Assembly (NCBI GenBank): GCA_038534295.1
Contig: JBCAXA010000001.1
Location: 186,001-250,000 of the forward strand
DNA length: 64,000 bases
Source: JBCAXA01 sp038534295
Lineage (GTDB): Bacteria > Pseudomonadota > Gammaproteobacteria > Steroidobacterales > Woeseiaceae
Direction of reading: 5' to 3'
The notes under the pieces are model-generated. The model saw only the letters and a program-made list of their open reading frames with translations, made no database searches and was not told the DNA's origin. The translations under genes were made by a program, and so were the position numbers. Below, piece after piece: positions 1 to 8,466 of this stretch. Position 1 is the first letter of the stretch. Each line of letters starts with the position of its first letter.

Positions 1-538
1 GCAATGCTGGGAACATAAGCCGGGTCGCATCACGGTCGATCACCAACGGCGTCGAGTCGGCGATGTCGCGCATGTGCTCCCTTAGCAAGACATCTGGCGC
101 GGACTGCCACACTTCTGTTGGCGATGGCCACATGGGCTCGGGACCATCGCGCTCGAACCACGTCAACGTCGCCCGCATAGCCAGCGTCGCATCGACATCG
201 GCGACCAAGCCGACCTCTCGCTCACCGCGCTCGGAGATCGTAAACCGCACTGGAATACCGAGCTTGGCAGGTGTTCGAAACTCGACGTCCACGCTCGCCA
301 GCGCCGCAAACCCCGGCTGCGCATCAGCCAGCAATTCTATTCCACGCAACAACAGGTGGATGCCATGCACAACCACTTCGCCGTACATGAATCGGCGCGA
401 CGCCACCGGATCAAGATGCATTGGGTTGAAATCACCGGACAGCTGCGCGAACGCACGCTGGTCCGACATCGTGAACGTGACGTCTCGCACCCGCGTCGAT
501 GCCGCCAGCTGTGCCGAGTCTTCAATGGCCGAGTTCAC
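1..538 (-). CDS. MaoC-like hot-dog dehydratase domain protein, C-terminus outside the window
   Basis: About 179 residues are visible before the gene runs off the left edge. The translation carries a MaoC/enoyl-CoA hydratase signature near residues 28-65 (SGDFNPMHLD, then VVHGIHLL), with the Asp-Asn-His pattern of (R)-specific hydratases. I start it at GTG 538: a GAGGGGGAG ribosome-binding site lies just upstream, and the frame is closed by the TAG of the preceding gene, so no earlier start exists. It follows the acyltransferase gene by 24 bases in the same direction and is probably the last visible gene of the acyl-decoration operon. The family acts on acyl-CoA or acyl-ACP thioesters. The substrate is unknown, and a second domain may follow outside the window. 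Confidence 0.8.
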   Translation of the reverse strand, partial: MNSAIEDSAQLAASTRVRDVTFTMSDQRAFAQLSGDFNPMHLDPVASRRFMYGEVVVHGIHLLLRGIELLADAQPGFAALASVDVEFRTPAKLGIPVRFTISERGEREVGLVADVDATLAMRATLTWFERDGPEPMWPSPTEVWQSAPDVLLREHMRDIADSTPLVIDRDATRLMFPAL

Positions 539-562
539 GGGCTCCCCCTCATCGACACGCCA

Positions 563-1090
563 CTAGCGACGTTCGAAGATCTTCTTTGCCGGCTGCCCCA
601 TCGCGACGGTCTTTGGCGGCAGCGATTTCGTGACTAACGAGTTTGGCGCAACGATACAGTGGTCGCCAATTTCGACACCGTCTGTAATGGTACAGCCCGC
701 GCCAATCCAAACATCGTTACCAATGGTTATTCCCTTTGTGGTTTTCTCTTGCTGGCATACAGGAATGTCCAACCGGTCGTACTTGTAATCATTGCCAATG
801 ATCGACGTGTTCGGGCCGACCATACAGTAGTCACCAATCGCCACACCGGCCGCGTCGGCCGATATGAAGCATCCGGTGCCGATGCTGCAATGCTCACCGA
901 TACTGAGCGGACCGTCATTCGCTTTAATTTTCGTGTACGAGCTGATCGCCGTCTTGCGGCCAATGCTTAGCCAGCGATTGACCTCAACTTCGGCACGCGG
1001 ACTGACCATGCATCGGTATTTGAAAACACATGTCGCCGTAATGACGATGCCCGGTACGAAAAAACGCTTGATGACCGTACCGATCTTCAC
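563..1090 (-). CDS. Hexapeptide-repeat acyltransferase (LbetaH fold)
   Basis: The 175-residue protein is built from left-handed beta-helix hexapeptide repeats (for example IGEHCSIGTGCFIS near 65-78 and IGNDVWIGAGCTI near 122-134) and ends in the usual cap with MGQPAKKIF. This is the isoleucine-patch acetyltransferase superfamily, which moves acetyl or other acyl groups onto sugars. The start is GTG 1090, three bases after the ACP stop, so the two are surely cotranscribed. Placement directly behind an ACP and an FkbH-like protein suggests that the donor might be an ACP-bound acyl unit rather than acetyl-CoA. That is an inference from context. The acceptor sugar is unknown. Confidence 0.85.
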   Translation of the reverse strand: MKIGTVIKRFFVPGIVITATCVFKYRCMVSPRAEVEVNRWLSIGRKTAISSYTKIKANDGPLSIGEHCSIGTGCFISADAAGVAIGDYCMVGPNTSIIGNDYKYDRLDIPVCQQEKTTKGITIGNDVWIGAGCTITDGVEIGDHCIVAPNSLVTKSLPPKTVAMGQPAKKIFERR

Positions 1091-1093
1091 GGC

Positions 1094-1321
1094 TTACGCA
1101 GTCCGCTGCGCGAGCAGAGCTTCAATATCTGCGACGGTCTGAATGTTCTCGATTTCATCCATTGTGAATTTCACCGAGAAACTCTCTTCGAGCGCAGTTA
1201 TCAACCTGAGGTGGCTCAACGAATCCCAACGATCGTCTTCGGTTCTCGTCAGCGTCGGCACAATCTCCGTTGCGCCAATTCCAGTTGCGTCGGCCAACAA
1301 TCCAACAACAGTCTCATTCAT
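1094..1321 (-). CDS. Acyl carrier protein paired with the FkbH-like protein
   Basis: A 75-residue acyl carrier protein. The phosphopantetheine serine lies in the motif WDSLSHLRLI near residues 33-42, and the surrounding helix pattern (LITALEESF, then FTMDEI) is typical of discrete ACPs. A TTG start 15 bases upstream is possible, but ATG 1321 is preferred because GAAGG sits at good spacing. This ATG overlaps the FkbH stop by eight bases, which implies translational coupling. In known glyceryl-ACP pathways an FkbH protein loads exactly such a stand-alone ACP. It is the first of two ACPs in the window; the other is at 12180-12467. Confidence 0.9.
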   Translation of the reverse strand: MNETVVGLLADATGIGATEIVPTLTRTEDDRWDSLSHLRLITALEESFSVKFTMDEIENIQTVADIEALLAQRTA

Positions 1322-3143
1322 GGTCTTGCCCTTCAAACAACACAGTTATTCCCGGCGTAGGTAGTTTGTTACTGTCCGAGGCTGATAAAACGTAATCCAC
1401 TTCACCTGCCTCTGTACGATTTGCGACAGTGAATCCCTGGCGTTCAAAAAAATCGACGGCTGGCTTGTTCTTTTTGGTTGGCAGGTAGCGCGCTGTCATT
1501 TTCGTAACACCGCGTTCAGTAAACGCTTGCGCCTTCACGAGGTTCGTTGCTGCTGTCTCGATACCGCGACCCAGAGCCCGACAACTCATAACAAAGCTGT
1601 CGATTGCGGCCGCTCCATTTTTTAAGCGTAACAGGCACACACCGATGAGACCGAGATCGCCAAACTTGTCCGCCGCACGAATGGTGTAAAGCGCCGTATC
1701 CTCGGCAGCAATAAACGATTCCACGTCCGTTGTGCTGTAGCGAATCGTCGTGACATTGAATTGATTGGTTTTCGTGAAAAGCTGAGTCACCCGGGCCACG
1801 TCGCTGGTCGCTGCTTGCGCGATCTCGACACGCGTATCCAAACTCTCGAGAAACGTATCGAGATCTCCGACTGACTTCTGTAGCTCCTCGCGCTTGAAAT
1901 TCTCCGCATATTGCTCGGTCTTGCGCGCATCTTCGGCGGTCAGACGCAGCTTATCGAAGTCCGGGAGATCATAAAGGAAATCGGCAAGGATGGACGGATC
2001 AGAGGGAAGCTGGAGGGTCAGCACTTCCGGCAGGGTCTGGCGAATGAGCTCACATTCAACGGGGTTGTCGTCGATGAATACGAGGCTATCTGTGCCTATG
2101 TTCAATGCTTGCGCTATCGCCACAATGTTTTTGTTTTTTGGCTCCCAATTAATTGCACGATACGCAAAATCATCAAGCTTCAGCGGCATGTCGTCGCGGA
2201 CGCGAAAGGCTTCTTCAACATCAGCGAGATTGTTCTTGCTGCAAGCTGCCAAGACCACGCCGCGCGCCTTCATGTCGAGTGCGGCACTCTGAAACGCACT
2301 GAAAGCTTCGCCTGTCGGGTCGCCATTGCCAATTTTGATTCCCTGCGGGCCTTCCTCTCCAAGGACGCCGCCCCACAGCGTGTTGTCCATGTCCAGAACC
2401 AGACATTTTCGCGCCGGCCGAACCTGTGCTCGGCACGCGCGGCCAATCAGTTTCGCCATGTGCAGCGTTGCGCCTGAATCCCATTCGATTTTGGCAAGGT
2501 GATACATGCGCGGATTCCACCCACCGGCGATGCCCGCACTCGCAGCGGCGTGGTGCGTATCGATGACGTTCAATCGCGGTTCAGTAGCCGTAATTGCGGA
2601 TAGGCGGTGATTGAGCGTTGCATAAATAAACTGCTCGCCGGACGCGAGCGCCGTGTCCGCAGGGCCGAACCGAATCGCCGGCGGTCGAGTGAAGTTGCAG
2701 ACGTACAGCGCTGCGCTGGAGTTTGCGAGTGCAAGCGCCGCCCACTGGCTGACGATGTCGACAACCCGATCGATTTCCTCGCCAATCGTTTGCGGGTCGA
2801 CGACGCCGTTGCCGTAAACGAGCTTTGGCGCAAGGTAGCGCAGGGACAGTGACAGCACGATGGCGTTGGGCTCGAACTGACGCGTCTGGGATTGCTCATC
2901 GAGCAGCTCCTGAAAATGCTGATCGAAAGCACCGACAATGCTGCGCACCGGAACTCCGAGCGCGTCAATCATTACCGTCGTCGCACGCTGCAAAGGGTCG
3001 AGCGTGTGATTGCCGAGGAAGGCAACCCGCAGCTCCGCCGCGCCGGCATCGTCGTTCAGCGCTCGATAGCGTCGGTCAATCTGAGCCGTCGACATCTGCA
3101 TGACGTCGGCTGGCGTTATCGTTTGTTCGATCGGGTCAGACAT
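1314..3143 (-). CDS. FkbH-like HAD-superfamily protein (HAD-IIIC), putative acyl-ACP loading enzyme
   Basis: The 609-residue protein has the full FkbH architecture. An N-terminal SGNH-like region (about 35-240) is followed by a HAD phosphatase core with DMDNTLWGG at 251-259 (nucleophile Asp251, acid Asp253), CSKNN, and a FIDDNP motif. A C-terminal GNAT-like part begins after NQFNVTTIRY. FkbH proteins convert 1,3-bisphosphoglycerate into a glyceryl thioester on an ACP; some relatives use other three-carbon acids. The next gene is an ACP, overlapping by eight bases, which fits that role. The neighbourhood has no polyketide synthase, so the acyl unit is more likely used to decorate a polysaccharide. 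That last step is inference. Confidence 0.88.
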   Translation of the reverse strand: MSDPIEQTITPADVMQMSTAQIDRRYRALNDDAGAAELRVAFLGNHTLDPLQRATTVMIDALGVPVRSIVGAFDQHFQELLDEQSQTRQFEPNAIVLSLSLRYLAPKLVYGNGVVDPQTIGEEIDRVVDIVSQWAALALANSSAALYVCNFTRPPAIRFGPADTALASGEQFIYATLNHRLSAITATEPRLNVIDTHHAAASAGIAGGWNPRMYHLAKIEWDSGATLHMAKLIGRACRAQVRPARKCLVLDMDNTLWGGVLGEEGPQGIKIGNGDPTGEAFSAFQSAALDMKARGVVLAACSKNNLADVEEAFRVRDDMPLKLDDFAYRAINWEPKNKNIVAIAQALNIGTDSLVFIDDNPVECELIRQTLPEVLTLQLPSDPSILADFLYDLPDFDKLRLTAEDARKTEQYAENFKREELQKSVGDLDTFLESLDTRVEIAQAATSDVARVTQLFTKTNQFNVTTIRYSTTDVESFIAAEDTALYTIRAADKFGDLGLIGVCLLRLKNGAAAIDSFVMSCRALGRGIETAATNLVKAQAFTERGVTKMTARYLPTKKNKPAVDFFERQGFTVANRTEAGEVDYVLSASDSNKLPTPGITVLFEGQDHE

Positions 3144-3327
3144 GCTCTGTCATCGCGTTGCTACTGAAGCGGCACATTCGCCGCGGTAAGCGGCTCAAAG
3201 CCCTGACAGCGCGCAATTCGCAGCGGCGGCGGCCAGCTTCGATGACACGCCCAGGGCAGCGGCGTTTATACCAGCTTGTCATGACGACCAGATTGACAGA
3301 CATCAAAGATTTCGACTGCTTGGTCAT
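3136..3327 (-). CDS. Possible small ORF of 63 residues between glpD-like gene and fkbH
   Basis: An ATG-started frame exactly fills the gap between the GlpD-like gene (stop six bases upstream) and the FkbH-like gene (overlap of eight bases). An AGGG sits about nine bases before the ATG. The translation is unusually rich in Arg and has three Cys residues in a basic context, and I recognise no family in it. The packing argues for translation, perhaps as a coupling peptide. The composition argues for a chance ORF in GC-rich DNA. Low confidence. Confidence 0.25.
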   Translation of the reverse strand: MTKQSKSLMSVNLVVMTSWYKRRCPGRVIEAGRRRCELRAVRALSRLPRRMCRFSSNAMTEHV

Positions 3328-3332
3328 GCGCG

Positions 3333-4913
3333 CTACCCTGCCGTGGCCTGCATCCGAGCCGCGAGAATCGCCGCCAGCTCGCCAGATGAGTCCTTGAGCC
3401 CTAGTCGACGCTGCATGAGATCTTCGAGCGTTCGCGGTCGCTCATGGGCAATCGCGTAGTCAACCTCGGCAAGGCATAGGTCGCTTGCCTCTGGCAGAGT
3501 TTCGGCCATCGCAGGGTCGGCCGCTATGCGGCGAGCGATGCTCGGGGCATTCGACCCATGGCGCGCCGCAATACGTTGGCGCACCGCAACCGGACAGCCG
3601 GCCGGCAGCACGTGGTCGAGTTCGGTTCGCAGTGCGTCGCTATCACGCGTCTCATTACCGTACAAAGGCGTGATTTTGGTTTGTGAAGGCGTGGCGTCCA
3701 AACCGGCATCCTCGGCGATCGCATCGAGCGCCGACTCGGCGACACCGCGCACCGTCGTCCATTTCTCAGTCTGGACTTGCCAAACCGACGCCGCGCCCGC
3801 CTGGGGATCGCGCTGGACGCTCGGGCGCTCGGCTGGCTCAGGCTCGCTCAGTTGGCTTGCTGGCTTTGCCGGCAGTCGCCCGATCTGCACCGACGCGATG
3901 TCGCGAGCGGTCAGCGACCAGACGGTCGCAGCATTGATCTCCGCTAAGATGTGTTCGATTAACCTCGGCTCGAGCGAGCCGTCACGGGACACGCTGTCTG
4001 CACCGAAATACCAGGTACCGAGCGCCGTACCGTGTGATTGCGGCGTGGCAAAGTACAGCCTGCCGGGCACCACCTGCCCGTCGCGGTCACGACCGGGAAA
4101 ACCCACGGCGTGGGCGACTCTTTGTGTCGCCAGCAAGACATTGACGGCGACGACCATGTTGTCGGCCGCGGGCGCTATCGTCGCAGGATCGAACAGCGAC
4201 GCGCCGGCCAGCGATCGACAGTCGGCCACCGAACTGGCAGTGAGCTCGACGGCTTCGTCCGAGAGCAGGTCCCGGACAAAGACTCGCGCTGAGCGCGACG
4301 GATCAACCGTTTCGACGCGTTCTACGACGGTGTGGTTGCGCACGTGCGCGCCACGCGCCTCGGCGCTGAGCGCAAAAGCCAAGCACAATCGCCAAGGATC
4401 GAGCAAGACGCCGTCATACCAATACGCGGCGCCAGTCGCGCCATCCGAAATGATGCCGTCCGCCGCCGCCATGTAGTCTGCTAGTGACGATAGCCCGCCG
4501 GACGGCAGGCGCCGATCAGCGTCGAGACCGCGATTGCGATCCCAGGTGACTAGAGCGTTCGCCAAAAGGCCAGCCGCGAAAACGGGACGACTGCGCATCA
4601 GCGACGGCAGTGTGAGGACGCTGCACTTCAAGGGCCGGACCAGATTTGGCGCAATTCGCAAGAGCGCCGATCGCTCGCCGGCCGAATATCGAGCGCGGCC
4701 GATGTCGAGCTTCTGCAGGTAACGCAGGCCGCCGTGAACGATACGAAGACTGTTCGCACTCACCGCATTGCCAAAATCGGCTTGCTCGAATAGCGCGATG
4801 CGCAGGCCGCGTGATGCTGCTTCCCAAGCAAGCGCGCAGCCCATCGCGCCACCACCGACCACGACCAGGTCTAGCGATGATTCAGACAGTCGCCGCATAT
4901 CCGCCGAACTCAT
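3333..4913 (-). CDS. FAD-dependent glycerol-3-phosphate dehydrogenase-like oxidoreductase (GlpD family)
   Basis: About 526 residues. The N-terminus has the dinucleotide-binding fold GGGAMGCALAWEAASRG, followed by the GlpD-type SLRIVHGGLRYLQ segment that lines the FAD site. The C-terminal region, with LCLAEVDYAIAHERPRTLEDLMQRR written in pieces, matches the GlpD cap domain. Family members oxidise sn-glycerol-3-phosphate to dihydroxyacetone phosphate at the membrane. A longer TTG start (4940) exists; I chose ATG 4913. Its place two genes upstream of an FkbH-like protein and ACP hints at a three-carbon acid or glycerol-derived substituent. It could equally act on another hydroxyacid, so the substrate is not certain. 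Confidence 0.8.
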   Translation of the reverse strand: MSSADMRRLSESSLDLVVVGGGAMGCALAWEAASRGLRIALFEQADFGNAVSANSLRIVHGGLRYLQKLDIGRARYSAGERSALLRIAPNLVRPLKCSVLTLPSLMRSRPVFAAGLLANALVTWDRNRGLDADRRLPSGGLSSLADYMAAADGIISDGATGAAYWYDGVLLDPWRLCLAFALSAEARGAHVRNHTVVERVETVDPSRSARVFVRDLLSDEAVELTASSVADCRSLAGASLFDPATIAPAADNMVVAVNVLLATQRVAHAVGFPGRDRDGQVVPGRLYFATPQSHGTALGTWYFGADSVSRDGSLEPRLIEHILAEINAATVWSLTARDIASVQIGRLPAKPASQLSEPEPAERPSVQRDPQAGAASVWQVQTEKWTTVRGVAESALDAIAEDAGLDATPSQTKITPLYGNETRDSDALRTELDHVLPAGCPVAVRQRIAARHGSNAPSIARRIAADPAMAETLPEASDLCLAEVDYAIAHERPRTLEDLMQRRLGLKDSSGELAAILAARMQATAG

Positions 4914-5027
4914 CGTTGTTACCGAAGGCTCGGCCGGCAAACCGAGTGGCCGGTTGCGCTTTGCTGGCGGTCAGAACCTCGCAAACCTTGCATCCTGTGC
5001 CAGTCCTCTGACGGCGGACGATAATCG

Positions 5028-6041
5028 TTAGAGCAGGCCTTTCTCACGGTACCAATCCACGGTCATCGCAATGCCGCTCTCGTTGTCGTAGTGCAACTCG
5101 AATCCCGACAAGCTGCGAGCTTTGGTCGTATCGAATGACCGGTCTTTGGTAAAAAACGCAACGCGCCGTGGGTAAATTGGCGGCTCGATTGAGACCGCTT
5201 TGCAGAGCGCTTCCACGATTCGGGCGACGAGAAACACCGGCGCGGCTGGAATTCGAACGAAGGTCGGCTTGGTTCCTAAATGCTCCGCCACCGACCGGAC
5301 CATGCCTTTTATCGAGGTCGGCTCGACGTTGCCGCAGATAAAGACCTCACCGAGCGCCTCGTCGGACGAGGCCGCCAGGACCATGAACCTGACCAAATCC
5401 TCAACGTGAACCAGGTGAAACAGACCTTTCGACCACCCGATCAACGGCACAAAGCGCAGTTTCGCGAACTTGAAAACCTTTAGCAGCCGCAAGTCGCCAG
5501 GACCGTACACGGGGGCCGGCCGCACCACGGTCAACGGCAACGATTTCTCGGCGGCAAAGGAGCGTATCCACTCTTCGGCTTCGACCTTGGTAATCTGATA
5601 GATGTCGCCTGGCGCAAAGGGCGCCGACTCGTCGGCAGGCGGGTTTTCAATATGACCGTGAACGCCAACCGTCGAGACGTGCACAAACCGCGCGAAACCA
5701 TCGAGGCTGGCCGCGCCGCGTGCGAGTAGCTGCGTACTGTCAACATTAACGCGGCGATGTTCCTCGTCCGGTATACCCGCTTCTCGAAAGCCGGACGCCA
5801 CATGAAAGATGTAGTTGACACCGAGCAGTGCTTTGTCGACGACCGCCGGGTCGTAGACGTTTCCAACGACGACCTCGACACCTAACCGATCCAGCTCGGT
5901 TCGATCGGAACTGGGTCGCGCGATGGCGCGCACACGAGCACCCGTTGCAGACAATTGCCTGACGAGTTCGCTGCCGATAAATCCCGTGGCACCGGTAACC
6001 AGAACTTGCGCGTCCGGTCCAAGCGTGACGCTTGCGTTCAT
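5028..6041 (-). CDS. NAD-dependent epimerase/dehydratase, extended SDR family
   Basis: The 337-residue protein opens with the Rossmann motif GATGFIGSELVRQL at about 17-30 and carries the catalytic pair YQITK (Tyr and Lys) near residue 150, with the Ser of VSTVGVHG upstream. It resembles sugar-nucleotide epimerases, reductases and the 3-beta-hydroxysteroid-dehydrogenase-like group, so the exact reaction cannot be read from sequence. It lies between a GT4 glycosyltransferase and the GlpD-like gene in the same direction, consistent with making or modifying a nucleotide sugar for the polymer. Confidence 0.85.
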   Translation of the reverse strand: MNASVTLGPDAQVLVTGATGFIGSELVRQLSATGARVRAIARPSSDRTELDRLGVEVVVGNVYDPAVVDKALLGVNYIFHVASGFREAGIPDEEHRRVNVDSTQLLARGAASLDGFARFVHVSTVGVHGHIENPPADESAPFAPGDIYQITKVEAEEWIRSFAAEKSLPLTVVRPAPVYGPGDLRLLKVFKFAKLRFVPLIGWSKGLFHLVHVEDLVRFMVLAASSDEALGEVFICGNVEPTSIKGMVRSVAEHLGTKPTFVRIPAAPVFLVARIVEALCKAVSIEPPIYPRRVAFFTKDRSFDTTKARSLSGFELHYDNESGIAMTVDWYREKGLL

Positions 6042-6148
6042 CCGAATTTACTCACGTCGAGTACTCAATCCGTAGTTTTGTTGACTTTGTTGTTATCGCC
6101 GGTCGCCGAATCGGTGCATGAATACGGCACAGCCGGCCTTCCTTGTCC

Positions 6149-7303
6149 TCAAACGAGGTCTGCATAGACCTCGCGAACGGTTGTCTTGTAATTTGCGAGC
6201 GAATACTTTTCTGTCGCGAGCCGACGTGCGTTCCCGGCGAGTTTGCTTCGACAGGACTCGTCGTCCAATAGCGTGCCGAGACCCCGTGCATGGTCGGCCG
6301 GGTTCGGCTCTACGAGCATTGCGCTATGGTCGTCGAGGACTTGGGTATGCGTGCTCAACCGCGTTGCCAAGATAGCCCGCTCGGCGGCCATATAAGAGTA
6401 CAACTTCATCGGCGTGTTTCCACCGGTGATTCGAGGGCTTAACAGAATGTCGGCCTGCCTTAGCAACGCGCCGAGTTGATCGAGCGGCCGCGGCCCGACA
6501 AAGCGAATTCTAGCGGCAACCCCTGCCTCAGCGGCTAGGCTTTGGTAGTGCGCAATGTGCGCATCGCTGCCACCGACAATCACAACCGCAAGATCCTCAC
6601 GATCAGCGAGCGGCTTGAGACTGTCCAGCAGTAGGTCGATGCCCTGATAGCGCTCCAGGTTGCCAACATAAAGGGCAAGCTTCGCGTTGTCGGGTAAGCC
6701 ATCACGAAGATTGTCAATGTCGCTCGCGCCAACATTCGTTTCGTTGATGTTTGGCACATCGTAGAGTGCAGAGATTTTTTCGCGCGGTGTCGAGCGCGCG
6801 GCGAGATCGACGAGTTCGTCGCACACTGCGACGACGTGGTCGGCGCGCCGCACGGCTAAGCGCTCAAACCATCCAAGCAGCGGTCGCAGTAAGCGCCACA
6901 CGCGTCCGCTAGCGGCAAGCTGATCGACGAGGCTCGAGTCCATGTCATAAACGACACGTGCCGGCCGCAAAGCGGCAATCAGCAACGCGGGAAAAACGGC
7001 TTCCTCGACCGCGTGCAGCACGTCGTAACGATGCCGCCAGTGGAGTCGAAGTATCGCCCAGCTCAGCGGGATGTCGTAAGCGACTTTGGCGGGCGAGAAA
7101 CCGATGGGAATGTGGCTGATGCCCGGCAGGCTTGCACAACGGCGAACGCGTACCGAATCGTCCCGCGGATCGTCACCAAAAGGATAGGCGAGCAGATCCA
7201 CTTCGTGACCCTGCTCCGCTAGCGTCCGTGCAAGCAACCTGACAGCAATCGGCGTGCCGCGTTCTGCGTAGTACGGTTGCGGAGCAATGAGCAAAACTCT
7301 CAC
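6149..7303 (-). CDS. Glycosyltransferase family 4 (GT-B fold)
   Basis: The 384-residue protein has an N-terminal acceptor domain beginning RVLLIAPQPYYAERGTP and a C-terminal donor domain with LYVGNLERYQGIDLLL and the donor-binding stretch SPRITGGNTPMKLYSYM. This is the GT-B layout of GT4 retaining transferases that add a sugar from a nucleotide donor to a lipid-linked chain on the cytoplasmic face. The start is GTG 7303, seven bases after the stop of the upstream gene. Donor and linkage are not predictable. A gap of about 100 bases separates it from the epimerase; I see nothing defined in that gap. Confidence 0.88.
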   Translation of the reverse strand: MRVLLIAPQPYYAERGTPIAVRLLARTLAEQGHEVDLLAYPFGDDPRDDSVRVRRCASLPGISHIPIGFSPAKVAYDIPLSWAILRLHWRHRYDVLHAVEEAVFPALLIAALRPARVVYDMDSSLVDQLAASGRVWRLLRPLLGWFERLAVRRADHVVAVCDELVDLAARSTPREKISALYDVPNINETNVGASDIDNLRDGLPDNAKLALYVGNLERYQGIDLLLDSLKPLADREDLAVVIVGGSDAHIAHYQSLAAEAGVAARIRFVGPRPLDQLGALLRQADILLSPRITGGNTPMKLYSYMAAERAILATRLSTHTQVLDDHSAMLVEPNPADHARGLGTLLDDESCRSKLAGNARRLATEKYSLANYKTTVREVYADLV

Positions 7304-7310
7304 GTCAGAT

Positions 7311-8117
7311 CTACCCTAGCCGCAGCAGAATTTGCGAACGTAGAAAATGCCACGGCGATATTGGCGATCCGAAATAGGTCAATGGCGACGCTGAACGCAC
7401 GCTTTCCTTGAGATCGCCGACAAAATCTCCGTCGTTCGACACCGGCAAACGAAATCCGAAACGTCCAGTTCGTGCCTGATCACCAGCAACGCGCAGCGAG
7501 TCTGAGCCGTGCAAAACCGCGAAACCTCGGTCAGACGCAAGCTCCAGCAAGCTCGGGCGCGGCCAGCCCGCGGGCCGCGTCCCGCTATCGGCGAGGGCAA
7601 GGCTGCCAGCTAACTGAGACTTCGCCAACAGATCAGCGATAACGCGTCCTCTCGCCATAAACCATTTACCGACGCCCCAAGGCAGTATTGGCACAAACCC
7701 TTCGGTCAAGCTGCGCTCGATCAACGTAGCAATAGGCTCTGAACGCGTCGGCCGCAGCTTGCCGCCGACGGTCAATAGCTCCAAGCCCTCTGCGCTGACC
7801 ACCTGTTCGCCGTCGATCAGCGCAACCCGCCACGACGCCGCGGAGATCTCGAGCTGGCCGGATCGCTGTTCGGTCCGAACGTCGGACATCGAGCGCAATT
7901 CTTGCTGAAAGCTCGGTGCCGCCAAAGTCTCGAGAGTCTCAACCCCCGGCATGTCAGCTAGGCACCAGACCTGCGCCGCGGTTGCGGCACGCTCCTGATC
8001 GTCGACCGGCAAGCCGGCCGAGGCCAACGCCGCAATCCGCGCGGCTGACAGTTGCGACGGGTGCAGGTGCACATGTGCATCGACATGCCAGAAATTCATC
8101 GCACCGCTTGCGTTCAT
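7311..8117 (-). CDS. Amidohydrolase-like protein of unknown function
   Basis: A 268-residue protein whose N-terminus HVDAHVHLHP resembles the first metal-binding strand (HxH) of amidohydrolase and PHP-type TIM barrels. Downstream are FVPILPWGVGKW and a LHGSDSLRVAG segment that may correspond to later barrel strands, but the usual full set of metal ligands cannot be traced confidently. There is no signal peptide. It is the first gene of the leftmost minus-strand group, seven bases ahead of the GT4 gene. It may hydrolyse or deacylate an intermediate, but that is a guess. I do not recognise a named family. Confidence 0.65.
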   Translation of the reverse strand: MNASGAMNFWHVDAHVHLHPSQLSAARIAALASAGLPVDDQERAATAAQVWCLADMPGVETLETLAAPSFQQELRSMSDVRTEQRSGQLEISAASWRVALIDGEQVVSAEGLELLTVGGKLRPTRSEPIATLIERSLTEGFVPILPWGVGKWFMARGRVIADLLAKSQLAGSLALADSGTRPAGWPRPSLLELASDRGFAVLHGSDSLRVAGDQARTGRFGFRLPVSNDGDFVGDLKESVRSASPLTYFGSPISPWHFLRSQILLRLG

Positions 8118-8466
8118 CGCTCTGCTGCCGCGTCATTCGGGATGCGCGGCGTATCGCCGCGACGACGCCGCGTATAGTACGCCAGTCATTCTCGCAACGT
8201 ACGGAATTTCATCACGATCGGAAGTGCGACCTTCTCACCGCCAGAGGGTGTCGGTTCTCTTTACGACCGCACGAATCCGCGCTCCATCTGCCGCTCACCG
8301 ATCCGGTCACGGCAGCTGCTGTGACCCAGTCGATGTGAATCGCTACCGCGAATCGTCATCCTTACGCGCTGTCGGCGGGTATAATCGAAGCCGCTGAAAC
8401 GCGGACCTGCCAACACGTCGAGGGTCACGCAAAACGCCGCAACTGGCAATGGGAGTGTGACCCTGC
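8118..8466. other. Divergent intergenic region between the leftmost group and the GT2 pair
   Basis: The two genes are divergent, so promoters for both directions must lie in these 349 bases. I see a perfect seven-base inverted repeat with a three-base loop at 8145-8161 (CGCGGCG, TAT, CGCCGCG), in the 5-prime region of the minus-strand gene. A good TATAAT hexamer for the plus strand lies at 8380-8385. No coding frame in it looks real. Confidence 0.6.
8380..8385 (+). promoter_or_regulatory. Candidate sigma70 -10 element for the GT2 pair
   Basis: TATAAT lies 82 bases before the start of the first GT2 gene. No good -35 hexamer is present at 16-18 bases, so the promoter may need an activator. Transcription would start near 8392. 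Confidence 0.45.

Noticed and set aside
63..566. Plus-strand frame of 167 codons at the left edge
   Set aside because: Antisense to the MaoC-like gene, whose hot-dog signature is clear.
3526..4476. Plus-strand frame of 316 codons
   Set aside because: It lies fully antisense to the GlpD-like gene, has a Ser/Thr/Arg-rich composition and no recognisable domain; a frame shadow in GC-rich DNA.
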